From Draconibacterium sp. (GTDB lineage: Bacteria > Bacteroidota > Bacteroidia > Bacteroidales > Prolixibacteraceae), in NCBI GenBank assembly GCA_027011835.1, contig JALUZN010000007.1, positions 1-15,043 of the forward strand: a stretch of DNA of 15,043 nucleotides, in the 5' to 3' direction. The first letter of the stretch is position 1. Every line of letters begins with the position of its first letter. Below are positions 8,404 through 15,043 of this stretch, in pieces. The translations under genes and the position numbers were made by a program. The notes under the pieces were generated by a model that saw nothing but the letters and a program-made list of their open reading frames with translations, was not told the origin of the DNA and searched no databases.

Positions 8404-8718
8404 TTATTCCATGTAAAATACCTCTTCCAACTCTTCGGTAACAGGAGAATTGTCGGGGTTTGTTTCCATAATATCGGCCATGTATTTCCACCATTTTTTC
8501 ATTATCTCTTTTTCGCCGAGATGCTGAGAACCTGCCTTACCCGTTACTTTTTGAAAAGCAAAAAGGGTATCGGTTTCACCGTCATAAAAAATGGAGTACT
8601 CCGTTATTCCGGCCTCGTGCAAAAGCTTTTTTAACTCTGGCCAAATTTTGCCATGGCGTTTTTTGTACTCCTCTTTTTGTCCCGAATTGAGATGCATTTT
8701 AAATGCAATTCGTTTCAT
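8404..8718 (-). CDS. rhaM: L-rhamnose mutarotase
   Basis: The 104-residue protein has the exact length of L-rhamnose mutarotase, which interconverts the alpha and beta anomers of L-rhamnose. The active-site positions known from the Escherichia coli enzyme are all in register: Y18 and H22 in EEYKKRHGKIWPEL, Y41 in TEYSIFYDG, and W76 with W77 in KKWWKYMADIM. It is a cytoplasmic ferredoxin-like dimeric alpha/beta barrel with no signal peptide. It is sandwiched between rhaT (41 bp upstream) and the GH78 gene (17 bp downstream), which is the arrangement expected of an operon that first frees L-rhamnose and then feeds it into the cell. The upstream sequence AAAGGAGTAAA, just before the ATG, is one of the few purine-rich ribosome-binding sites in this window. 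Confidence 0.96.
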   Translation of the reverse strand: MKRIAFKMHLNSGQKEEYKKRHGKIWPELKKLLHEAGITEYSIFYDGETDTLFAFQKVTGKAGSQHLGEKEIMKKWWKYMADIMETNPDNSPVTEELEEVFYME

Positions 8719-8759
8719 TTTACTCCTTTTAAATGAGTTTGATCTTTGAAATAAAAAAC

Positions 8760-9812
8760 CTACATTGAATTACCAATACCTACCAAAACAACCGAGAACA
8801 AAATCACAGCTATTCCAACAGTAATTGTCCACCTTGTTTTTGCTGCAACCCCTTTCCATTCTTTCCTGTATATGCCCCACATATTTGCAGTAAGAATAAT
8901 TGTTGACATATGTAAAATCCACGAGCTGGCACCATTTCCCAGTTTACTTTCGCCCATTCCGTAAAAGAAAAACTGCAAAAACCACATTGTTCCGGCCAGT
9001 GCCGAAAACAAAAGGTTCTTTGAAATTGGTGTCGATTTATTTACGAAATCGCCATACGATTTGTTCTTTAAACTGAGAATGGTTGTCCATATTAAATTTG
9101 TGGTTAGTCCGCCCCAAAGAATAACAACAAAAGTTACATTGTTTTGAAACAGGGGGTTAAATCCGGCTTCAACAGCAGCGTTGGCCATCGGTTTTCCTGC
9201 TTCGATACCAAAATTGAAAAATGAACTTAAAATTCCCGACAAAACTGCGATTATCAGACCTTTAACCAAACTAAATTCGGCAACACTCTTTTTCTGCTCC
9301 TCTTCCGAAAGCTCTTTCTCTTTCATCATTCCTGCCTTCCCCGAAAGTCCTATTCCAACAAGACAGACAAACACACCAAGTAACACAAGCTGTCCACCCG
9401 GAGTTGAGAGCATATCGGTAAACGAAACTTTGCCTGCAGTAGGAACAAAGCTATAATATACCGACGGGACAATGGCGCCAAAAGCAGCACAAAAACCAAG
9501 TACTACAGAATTTCCAAGCGACATACCTAGATACCTTACTCCCAGCCCGTACGACAAACCACCAACTCCCCAAAGCAATCCCATTAAAAATGTAAAAAAC
9601 AGAATCTGACCCGAGCTTGCCGAAATAATCTGTACAAATCCGGGAATTGTTAAATAAGCTGCAATGGGAGGCACAATCAACCACGAGAAAAGTCCACCCA
9701 CAATCCAGTAGCTCTCCCACGCCCAACCTTTTACTTTGTTAAACGGCATATAAAAACTTCCCGATGCAAATCCACCAATTGAGTGATAAAGAATTCCTAA
9801 AAGTACCTGCAT
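8760..9812 (-). CDS. rhaT: L-rhamnose/H+ symporter
   Basis: The 350-residue protein is an inner-membrane transporter of the drug/metabolite superfamily that imports L-rhamnose with a proton. It has about ten hydrophobic helices, and its N-terminal half follows the E. coli RhaT pattern closely: LLGILYHSIGG, FYMPFNKVKGWAWE, then WIVGGLFSW, LLWGVGGLSYGLGVRYLGMS. A cytoplasmic loop rich in K and E (about residues 165-180) separates the two five-helix halves, and length matches the family (344 in E. coli). It is the first gene of the minus-strand unit, starting about 50 bp after the predicted transcription start of the promoter at 9870-9900. A divergent AraC-family regulator lies 127 bp away. Together with rhaM and GH78 this fixes L-rhamnose as the imported sugar. 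Confidence 0.95.
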   Translation of the reverse strand: MQVLLGILYHSIGGFASGSFYMPFNKVKGWAWESYWIVGGLFSWLIVPPIAAYLTIPGFVQIISASSGQILFFTFLMGLLWGVGGLSYGLGVRYLGMSLGNSVVLGFCAAFGAIVPSVYYSFVPTAGKVSFTDMLSTPGGQLVLLGVFVCLVGIGLSGKAGMMKEKELSEEEQKKSVAEFSLVKGLIIAVLSGILSSFFNFGIEAGKPMANAAVEAGFNPLFQNNVTFVVILWGGLTTNLIWTTILSLKNKSYGDFVNKSTPISKNLLFSALAGTMWFLQFFFYGMGESKLGNGASSWILHMSTIILTANMWGIYRKEWKGVAAKTRWTITVGIAVILFSVVLVGIGNSM

Positions 9813-9869
9813 AAATGTTTAATTAGAGTTGTTTGCTTTTTTTGATTTTTATTACTTAGTTTAGAAAAA

Positions 9870-9900
9870 CAAATATATACAAGCTTTTATGCGAAACCAA
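9870..9900 (-). promoter_or_regulatory. Bacteroidota-type sigma promoter for rhaT-rhaM-GH78
   Basis: On the minus strand TTG (9898-9900) is followed after exactly 20 bp by TATATTTG (9870-9877). This matches the Bacteroidota primary-sigma consensus TTG-N19-21-TAnnTTTG in both boxes and spacing. The predicted start of transcription is near 9863, leaving about 50 nt before the rhaT ATG. It lies in the divergent spacer, so the AraC-family protein could act here. The same spacer has two ACTTT steps at 9914 and 9925, 11 bp apart (one helical turn) and upstream of this promoter, a plausible but unproven activator site. Confidence 0.72.
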
Positions 9901-9939
9901 TACATTAATTGGCACTTTATTTATACTTTTTGACACAAT

Positions 9940-10821
9940 ATGAATTCAAATTTTGTTAAATATCTTACTACAAGCGATGAGGACAGAAAATGGGGACTCT
10001 ATTTAAATGTCTCGGGGTCGGTAAATATATTACCACACAATACATACCCATCGACAAACCACCCTTCGGAATATTTTTTCGACTGGAAAGAGGGACGTGT
10101 TTTAAACGAATTTCAAATTAATTACATTACCGAAGGTGAAGGAGTTTTAGAAAACCAGTTTGGAAAATTTTACCTGAAAAAAGGGTCGATATTTCTTACA
10201 TTTCCAAAGGTGTGGCACAGATACAAACCGCTTGCTGAAACCGGTTGGACGGAAAACTTTATCGGGTTCGATGGAGCAATTGCACGAAATATTATAACCT
10301 CTCCCACATTTTCGCCAAAAATGCCGGTGTTTAATTTCGGAATAAAAGAGGAATTATTAGATACTTATCTAAAGATTTTCGATTTAATTAAAAAGGAAAA
10401 ACCGGGGTTTCAGCAAATTGCATCGGGAATGATAATTAAACTGTTTGGCTATATTATTTCGTTTGAAAAGCAGAAAGGATTTTCGGGACGTAAAATTGAG
10501 CAGATAATTGAAACAATTCGATTCGAAATAAGAAAAAATCCGGAGCAGGAACTTAACCTTACAATGCTTGCAAAACAACACAACGTTAGTTATTCCTATT
10601 TCCGGAAAATGTTTAAGAAATACACCGGTGTTTCTCCGGGGCAATATCACCTGCAACTACGGATAATGCGGGCAAAAGAGCTACTTATCTCAACCGACAA
10701 AAGCATAAAGGAGATTAGCTACGAACTTGGATTTCAGTCTATTTTTTACTTTAGCAACCTGTTTAAACGCAAAACCGGAATCGCCCCTTCGAATTTTAAA
10801 AAGAAGAATTTAATGGAATAA
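9940..10821 (+). CDS. AraC-family transcriptional regulator, probable rhamnose-operon activator
   Basis: The 293-residue protein has an N-terminal cupin-like sensing domain (about 15-125; note INYITEGEGVLENQFG and KKGSIFLTFPKVWHRYKP) and a C-terminal AraC DNA-binding domain with two helix-turn-helix units. The first is around 205-227 (LTMLAKQHNVSYSYFRKMFK) and the second around 255-277 (IKEISYELGFQSIFYFSNLF), followed by the family ending KRKTGIAPSNFKK. It is the only plus-strand gene and is divergent from rhaT, so the spacer promoter is probably its target and L-rhamnose or a derivative its ligand. That assignment is from position only. The ATG lies only about 8 bp after a TACTTTTTG sequence that looks like a -7 box, so its own promoter is probably further upstream, or the transcript has almost no leader. 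Confidence 0.88.
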   Translation: MNSNFVKYLTTSDEDRKWGLYLNVSGSVNILPHNTYPSTNHPSEYFFDWKEGRVLNEFQINYITEGEGVLENQFGKFYLKKGSIFLTFPKVWHRYKPLAETGWTENFIGFDGAIARNIITSPTFSPKMPVFNFGIKEELLDTYLKIFDLIKKEKPGFQQIASGMIIKLFGYIISFEKQKGFSGRKIEQIIETIRFEIRKNPEQELNLTMLAKQHNVSYSYFRKMFKKYTGVSPGQYHLQLRIMRAKELLISTDKSIKEISYELGFQSIFYFSNLFKRKTGIAPSNFKKKNLME

Positions 10822-11202
10822 ACTCAACCAGAATCTTTGACAACTTAGTTTTAAATCATTAGTGTCCGTTTAAAATATGAGATTGCTTCGCAGGGCTACC
10901 AATGACAGATTTAGAAAAAGACCCTGATCCGTCAATCGACGGACAGGGTGACGCTCCTAATTTAGTGACATGGTTAATAAATGACGTCATGCTGAACTTG
11001 ATTCAGCATCTCTGTCATCGTCTCATTGTGCCCATTCAAAAAAATGGGTGAACTCTCGCAATGACGCTCGATATATATTAATTGGACAAGGAACGAGGAA
11101 GAAGCAATCTTTCTAATTAACCCGGACAATAGTGTTTTAAGAATCATCTTCCTTAAGAAGTTATTTAAAGTTGAATCGATTATTTCAAAAAAACAACAAA
11201 AA
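10822..11202. repeat. Convergent-gene spacer filled with hairpin-forming intergenic repeats
   Basis: This spacer between the converging regulator and ftcD contains no credible gene. It holds several inverted repeats: ACCCTG-at-CCGTC-aatc-GACGG-a-CAGGGT (10921-10949), TGCTGAA-cttga-TTCAGCA (10990-10996/11002-11008) and CCCATT-N6-AATGGG (11031-11036/11043-11048). Pieces such as GAGATTGCTTCGCAGGGCTA, CCAATGACAG (around 10880-10910), GTCATGCTGAACTTGATTCA (10987-11006) and GCAATGACGCTCG (around 11060) resemble the GTCATGCTGAACTTG / GTCATTGCGAG type of dispersed repeat that is common between genes in many Bacteroidota. Hairpins here could end or protect both converging transcripts, but no T-run follows them, so classical termination is not shown. 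Confidence 0.7.
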
Positions 11203-12900
11203 CTATCCATTAATTTTTTTATAAACCGTTTTAAGAAATCCGGCTTCGCTCTTTTTTGCTTCTGCTAGTAGTTCTTCGGCCTTTTCAATTGTAGAAGATA
11301 AAAACTCCGAATCGTCGAAACCGGCTGCATTTATTTTCACATTTAAATAAGCTCCTTCAACAGCAGTTCGTGCACACAGCGCGCCAACACCTGCATCCGA
11401 CACCGAATTTGGATTCCCTATTTCGGCCATTGCCTGCATCACTTCCATCGAGTCGTGTGCTAACTGCATCACTTTTAGCGGAACCTCAATGGCATTTTTA
11501 GTGGCTGCACGAATGGCCTTTTTACGCTCTGCCTTCTCCTCGTCCGTCTGTTTTGGCAACCCGAAAGCAGCCATTATTTTATTAAATGCTTCGGTGTCTT
11601 CGTCAACGCAATTTAGCAACGCAGTATGATAATACTTCCCCTTTTCTGCCCAGTTGGAGAACTCTTCCCAACGGTCGTCCCAGCCGCGTTTATGTGCCGA
11701 AAGATTCGCCACCATTGTTCCGAGTGCAGCCCCCAACGAACCAACATATGCCGAAATTGAACCTCCTCCCGGAGCGGGCGATTCCGACGCTGTTTCATCT
11801 TTAAACCCGGCTAACGTGAGGTCGATTAATTTCTCGCCCCGATTTTCTTCAATCAAATATTCAATAATTTTCTTTTTCGGATCGAAAGGAGTTAGCTCGT
11901 TTAATCCCAATGACTTAATCGCTATTTCAATTATCTCCTCATCCGAAATTCCTGTTGAACGTTGCTGTTTGCGAAGGAAATATTTTCCGGCATCGAGCAT
12001 GGCTTGTAACGGAATTAACCCGACCAATTCGGATCCGGTTACCCGAATTCCTCGTGCCCGTGCCTTTTCGGTAACCTCATCGAAAGCAACATGAACAGGA
12101 GTTACGGTAATATCGGTAAGATTTATTGAAATCTGTGCAATGCCGTACTCTTCGATATACCAGCCAATTGCCCGTGTTTTTTTCAATGTTCCGGGAATGC
12201 GAACCGGCTCGCCGTTTTTGTCTTTTACCACTTTCCCGGTTATTGGATTTCCCTCGCGTTTTACCCGGCCTGCCTCGCGCACATCGAATGCAATTGCATT
12301 GGCACGCCGTGTTGATGTTGTATTCAAATTAATGTTATAGGCAACCAGAAAGTTACGGGCGCCAATTGCTGTAGCCCCCGAACGGGCAACTTTATCGGTC
12401 CACTCTCCTGCTCCAAAATCGGGTTTCCACTCTTTTGTTGAGATGCGCTCTTTTAATGCTTCGTATTCGCCCGACCGGCAATTTGCCAAGCTCTGCCGTT
12501 GCGGAGCAAATGCTGCAAACTCATAACAAAACACGGGAATTCCCAACTCCTCACCCACTCGTTTTGCAAGTTTACGTGCATACTCAACCGTCTCTTCCAT
12601 TGTTACATTGGCCACCGGTACCAGCGGACAAACATCGGTGGCACCAAAACGAGGATGCTCGCCCGAATGCCGGCTCATATCAATTATTTCAGCAGCTTTT
12701 TGTATTCCTCTGAAGGCCGCTTCAATTACATCGTCGGGAGAACCAACAAATGTAACAACTGTCCGGTTCGTTGCTTTACCCGGGTCAACATCCAGCAAAC
12801 TCACCTCTTGCACCGATTCAATGGTATCGGTTATCGCTTTTATTTTTGCCAAATCTCTTCCCTCTGAGAAATTTGGAACGCATTCGATTATTTTCTTCAT
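11203..12900 (-). CDS. ftcD: Bifunctional glutamate formimidoyltransferase / formimidoyl-THF cyclodeaminase
   Basis: The 565-residue protein catalyses the last step of the histidine-to-glutamate route that passes through formiminoglutamate. It transfers the formimino group to tetrahydrofolate (N-terminal part), then deaminates it to methenyl-THF and ammonia (C-terminal part). The transferase half (1 to about 330) starts ECVPNFSEGRDL and carries RHSGEHPRFGATDVCP, with the catalytic H82 at the same number as in the animal enzyme; DPGKATNRT follows the family pattern. The cyclodeaminase half starts near residue 355 and includes SPAPGGGSISAYVGSLGAAL and VDEDTEAFNKIMAA (432-445), where the catalytic aspartate is expected. 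The two-domain form, known from animals, is also common in Bacteroidota, so the fusion is not novel. An insertion of about 20 residues (213-235) lies in the transferase half compared with the human protein. It lies downstream of hutI on the same strand. Confidence 0.96.
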   Translation of the reverse strand: MKKIIECVPNFSEGRDLAKIKAITDTIESVQEVSLLDVDPGKATNRTVVTFVGSPDDVIEAAFRGIQKAAEIIDMSRHSGEHPRFGATDVCPLVPVANVTMEETVEYARKLAKRVGEELGIPVFCYEFAAFAPQRQSLANCRSGEYEALKERISTKEWKPDFGAGEWTDKVARSGATAIGARNFLVAYNINLNTTSTRRANAIAFDVREAGRVKREGNPITGKVVKDKNGEPVRIPGTLKKTRAIGWYIEEYGIAQISINLTDITVTPVHVAFDEVTEKARARGIRVTGSELVGLIPLQAMLDAGKYFLRKQQRSTGISDEEIIEIAIKSLGLNELTPFDPKKKIIEYLIEENRGEKLIDLTLAGFKDETASESPAPGGGSISAYVGSLGAALGTMVANLSAHKRGWDDRWEEFSNWAEKGKYYHTALLNCVDEDTEAFNKIMAAFGLPKQTDEEKAERKKAIRAATKNAIEVPLKVMQLAHDSMEVMQAMAEIGNPNSVSDAGVGALCARTAVEGAYLNVKINAAGFDDSEFLSSTIEKAEELLAEAKKSEAGFLKTVYKKING

Positions 12901-12942
12901 TCGTATATTCTTAATTAATTTTAACCATTAATTGTTTACAAC

Positions 12943-13065
12943 TCATTCAAATAGCTTTTCGTCCCGATGGACTTCGGGATTGTATTCCATATTCGTAATT
13001 TCGCTTTCCTCAACTCCCGAAACCCTTAACAGATTCTGTATCATTTCAGCACAAACAGCAATCAC
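12943..13065 (-). other. Doubtful small ORF between hutI and ftcD
   Basis: The minus strand can encode 40 residues from GTG 13063-13065 (or 33 from ATG 13042-13044) to TGA 12943-12945. The product would read MIQNLLRVSGVEESEITNME, then YNPEVHRDEKLFE, an acidic, helix-like peptide. It sits in the 240-bp spacer of the hut pair. The last third of the frame overlaps a hairpin, TCCCGA-N6-TCGGGA (12962-12979), of a type seen in the dispersed repeats of this window, which argues against real coding. There is no good ribosome-binding site. I do not recognise it and list it only as a candidate. Confidence 0.2.
12962..12979. repeat. Hairpin TCCCGA-N6-TCGGGA in the hutI-ftcD spacer
   Basis: A 6-bp GC-rich stem with the loop TGGACT. 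It resembles the CCCGA...TCGGG palindrome inside the MITE-like repeat at 2327-2342 and may be a degraded piece of the same or a related repeat. It is not followed by a T-run, so a terminator is not supported; it could affect mRNA processing between hutI and ftcD. Confidence 0.45.
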
Positions 13066-13140
13066 ATTTCACACAAACAAGTTTTGCAAAATAACAACTC
13101 AAACCATTTTTAAAAATGATTTAATCCCAATAAAACGAAT

Positions 13141-14394
13141 TCAGAGATTTTGTATTTCACCGTTAATAATAACCGTTTCGATAAGATTTGCCCCATAAGA
13201 ATAGGGAAGATATTCGATGCCGGGAATCTCGGATGTAATAAATACACTGGCAATTTTTCCGCGGGCAATACTTCCAAGTCTGTCGCTAATTCCCATTGCA
13301 TATGCGGTATTTATGGTTGTTGCATTAATTACCTCCTCGGGCAACATATTATATTTTATACATCCCATTGCCGAAATCAGGTTCATATTTCCACTGGGCG
13401 ACGAACCGGGATTATAATCAGATGCCAGTGCAACCGGAAGTCCGGCATCAATCATTTTGCGTACGGGCGACAATTTCATATTCAGGAAAAAAGCAGCACC
13501 GGGCAAAACGGTTGGCATGGTTTCAGAATTTTGCAAAGTTGCTATTTCTTTTTCTCCAATATATTCGAGATGATCGACCGAGAGCGCATTGTATTTAACG
13601 CCCACTTCAACTCCTCCGGTGTGTCCCAATTCATTGGCATGAATTTTTGGCCGCAATCCATATTTCATTCCCGCCATTAAAATACGTTCAGTATCATCAA
13701 CCGAGAAGAAACCTTTGTCGCAAAATACATCGATGTATTCGCTTAACTCTTCGGCTGCCACCTGCGGAATCATTTCGTTAATTACTATATCGACATATTT
13801 AGAAACATTGTCTCGAAATTCCAACGGGATGGAGTGTGCTCCCAGGAAATTTGCCCGCACACAAATGGGCGTTGTGTTCTTAATGCGCCGGATCACCCGC
13901 AGCATTTTTAACTCGTCTTCGGTATTTAAACCGTAACCGCTTTTTATTTCAACTGCTCCTGTGCCCATCCGGATAATCTCGCTTATCCGTTCCATTGCAC
14001 TTTCGTACAGCTCATCCTCCGACATTTCGTGTAACAGTTTTGCGGAATTCAATATTCCACCTCCACGCTCAGCAATCTGTTCATACGAAAGTCCCTTAAT
14101 TTTGTCGACAAACTCTTTTTCGCGCGAGCCGGGATAAACCAAGTGAGTGTGCGAATCGCAATATGTGGGATAAACTAACCGGTTGGAACAGTCGATTTCT
14201 AACAAAATATCATCGTCGACATAAGCATCTTTTAAATGCGACATTTCGCCAAAATCTTCAATCACTTCATCGCGAATAATCAAATACGCATTTTTAATGG
14301 TGGTAACTTCTGCCATTGCTGAACCTGCTTTAAATAAAACAGGATGTTCCTCAACCTGCACAAGTTCTTTTATATTTTCGAGCAAAACTTTCAT
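13141..14394 (-). CDS. hutI: Imidazolonepropionase
   Basis: The 417-residue enzyme hydrolyses imidazolone-5-propionate to N-formimino-L-glutamate in histidine degradation, the substrate for the FtcD product encoded downstream. It is an amidohydrolase-fold metalloenzyme: the metal ligands are in CDSHTHLVYPGSR (H82 and H84), at H252 in PKIHANELGHTGG, and in the ASDYNPGSSPSGN loop (D326), all in family order. Length matches the family. ATG 14392-14394 is chosen as start; an upstream TTG (14401-14403) would add three residues and is less likely. The spacer to ftcD is 240 bp, long for an operon but with no terminator visible. The other hut genes (hutH, hutU) are not in the window. The protein is cytoplasmic. 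Confidence 0.95.
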   Translation of the reverse strand: MKVLLENIKELVQVEEHPVLFKAGSAMAEVTTIKNAYLIIRDEVIEDFGEMSHLKDAYVDDDILLEIDCSNRLVYPTYCDSHTHLVYPGSREKEFVDKIKGLSYEQIAERGGGILNSAKLLHEMSEDELYESAMERISEIIRMGTGAVEIKSGYGLNTEDELKMLRVIRRIKNTTPICVRANFLGAHSIPLEFRDNVSKYVDIVINEMIPQVAAEELSEYIDVFCDKGFFSVDDTERILMAGMKYGLRPKIHANELGHTGGVEVGVKYNALSVDHLEYIGEKEIATLQNSETMPTVLPGAAFFLNMKLSPVRKMIDAGLPVALASDYNPGSSPSGNMNLISAMGCIKYNMLPEEVINATTINTAYAMGISDRLGSIARGKIASVFITSEIPGIEYLPYSYGANLIETVIINGEIQNL

Positions 14395-14781
14395 TAAATG
14401 CAATTTTTATTTGCGAATGATACGTTACGTGATTAGTTTCACCACGTTGGTCCTTTTCTTTTTTCCTTTTCTTGTCCGTTTCGCTACGCTTCACATCGCA
14501 AGAAGAAAAAAATCGCAAAAAAATGACAGCTTGTTTAAATTTGTATAATTACAAATATAGAAATGGAACAAATTTTATCACTCAAATGCAACCACAAATA
14601 TACGGTTGCGAAATTAGATTAACAAAAGTACAAAGCCAAATAATATTTTGGCAAGAGCGAGAATATGGTTTAACGAAAATCCTACGGATTCTAAAACTAA
14701 AATATTACTTTTGAACGGAATGAAAACCACAAGTTTTATAGACCAACCTTGTGATACTTAACATGTAAGTATTTTCTAATA
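14395..14781. other. Upstream region of hutI; no firm gene
   Basis: This AT-rich stretch holds the leader of hutI. On the minus strand TATATTTG (14552-14559) matches the Bacteroidota -7 box, but the nearest TTG upstream lies at 23-bp spacing, slightly too long, so a hutI promoter here is only possible; it would give a leader of about 150 nt. The plus strand is open from ATG 14523 to TGA at 14714 (63 residues, starting MTACLNLYNYKYRNG). This has a lysine/tyrosine-rich composition, no recognisable motif and no ribosome-binding site, so it is unconvincing as a gene. Confidence 0.35.
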
Positions 14782-14955
14782 GAAGTTGTTTTAAAGTTAA
14801 AAGGCATTTTCGAGAGTGACAGGTTGATTTCATTGGCAAAGCTCGGTTTTTATAGCATAGCAAAAACTATGGTATAGAAAATAGCTAAAGTCCGATGGAC
14901 CGAAGGATCCTATGGAGAATCAATCCCGATGTACATCGCATTAGCGTCAACTTAA
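14782..14955. repeat. Hairpin-rich MITE-like repeat, copy 2 (inverted, decayed at one end)
   Basis: Read on the plus strand, this matches the reverse complement of 2294-2486. It begins GAAGTTGTTTTAAAGTTAAA, then shares GGCAAAGCTCGGTTTTT, GGAGAAT and AATCCCGATGTACATCG in the same order. By eye about three quarters to four fifths of bases agree. The left terminal repeat is kept with one inserted T. The right end is eroded: about 10 bp are missing after the palindrome and the final terminal repeat is barely recognisable (GTCAACTTAATAC). The central hairpin is present but with a different stem sequence, TATAGCATAG/CTATGGTATA (14851-14860/14867-14876), 9 of 10 pairs intact. Confidence 0.75.
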
Positions 14956-15043
14956 TACTGTGTTTGCATTAGTTCGATGGAGTTCTTTCTTCCTATTCTG
15001 GACTCATATAAGCAGGAGTATTTAACTTTATTAATCAATGTTT
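14956..15043. other. Window end; nothing recognised
   Basis: The last 88 bases are AT-rich, with no open frame, hairpin or promoter that I can support. Confidence 0.4.

Noticed and set aside
8387..8494. N-terminal extension of the GH78 protein by 36 residues
   Set aside because: It would overlap the end of rhaM and place 36 polar residues before a clear signal peptide; the ATG at 8386 fits better.
10974..11210. 78-codon minus-strand frame across the hairpin spacer
   Set aside because: The frame reads through the hairpin-forming repeats (giving LNQVQHDVI-type peptide typical of translated GTCATGCTGAACTTG repeats) and overlaps the end of ftcD; no coding signal.
11654..12094. 146-codon plus-strand frame inside ftcD
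   Set aside because: Antisense to a fully conserved ftcD; it is an artefact of that gene's codon use.
11203..12900. FtcD two-domain fusion as a novelty
   Set aside because: The transferase-cyclodeaminase fusion is well known in animals and common in Bacteroidota.
13150..13680. 176-codon plus-strand frame inside hutI
   Set aside because: Antisense to a fully conserved hutI with all metal ligands; no independent evidence.
14523..14714. 63-codon plus-strand frame upstream of hutI as a gene
   Set aside because: AT-rich composition, no motif, no ribosome-binding site, and it lies in the probable leader/promoter region of hutI on the other strand.
2294..14955. The two inverted repeat copies as ends of one composite transposon
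   Set aside because: The copies are too diverged, one end is eroded, no transposase lies near them, and the enclosed genes are ordinary metabolic genes of two unrelated pathways.
1..15043. CRISPR arrays, tRNA or rRNA genes, phage or defence modules
   Set aside because: No regularly spaced direct repeats, no tRNA-like cloverleaf or rRNA sequence noticed, and every long conserved frame is assigned to sugar or histidine catabolism.

Overview
The window is AT-rich DNA, probably from a member of the Bacteroidota. A marine or sediment Marinilabiliales/Prolixibacteraceae-type genome would fit, but that placement is inference. Support comes from the gene content (lipoprotein sulfatase, GH127 and GH78 enzymes, Bacteroidetes-type rhaT/rhaM, two-domain FtcD), from weak Shine-Dalgarno sequences, and from a promoter with the spacing typical of Bacteroidota (TTG-N20-TATATTTG). 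Every gene except one AraC-type regulator is on the minus strand.

Positions 1-9812 (minus strand) read as one catabolic unit for a rhamnose-containing, probably sulfated glycan. In transcription order it holds an L-rhamnose/H+ symporter (rhaT), L-rhamnose mutarotase (rhaM), a secreted GH78 alpha-L-rhamnosidase, a lipoprotein sulfatase, a secreted LamG-type lectin-like protein, a GH127-family (DUF1680) lipoprotein and the start of a second DUF1680 protein cut by the window edge. A divergent AraC-family regulator (9940-10821, plus strand) faces rhaT across a 127-bp spacer carrying the promoter, and is the natural candidate to control the unit. The enzymes would desulfate the glycan and release L-rhamnose outside the cytoplasm; RhaM would interconvert the anomers and RhaT would import the sugar. 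SusC/SusD transport proteins and the cytoplasmic rhamnose enzymes are not in the window.

Positions 11203-14394 (minus strand) hold two histidine-degradation genes, hutI (imidazolonepropionase) followed by a bifunctional ftcD (glutamate formimidoyltransferase / formimidoyl-THF cyclodeaminase).

The spacers are eventful. 3645-4019 contains the C-terminal end of an IS1380-like transposase joined in frame to a 91%-identical, nonsense-mutated fragment of the neighbouring GH127 gene. Two inverted, diverged copies of a roughly 190-bp hairpin-rich repeat (one with perfect 16-bp terminal inverted repeats) lie at 2294-2486 and 14782-14955. A hairpin-rich intergenic repeat fills 10870-11070. A possible coding remnant sits at 5474-5605 and a doubtful small ORF at 12943-13065. 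I found no RNA genes, CRISPR arrays, or clear new multi-gene system; the most unusual items are the repeat family, the transposase/GH127 junction and the non-canonical sulfatase signature.
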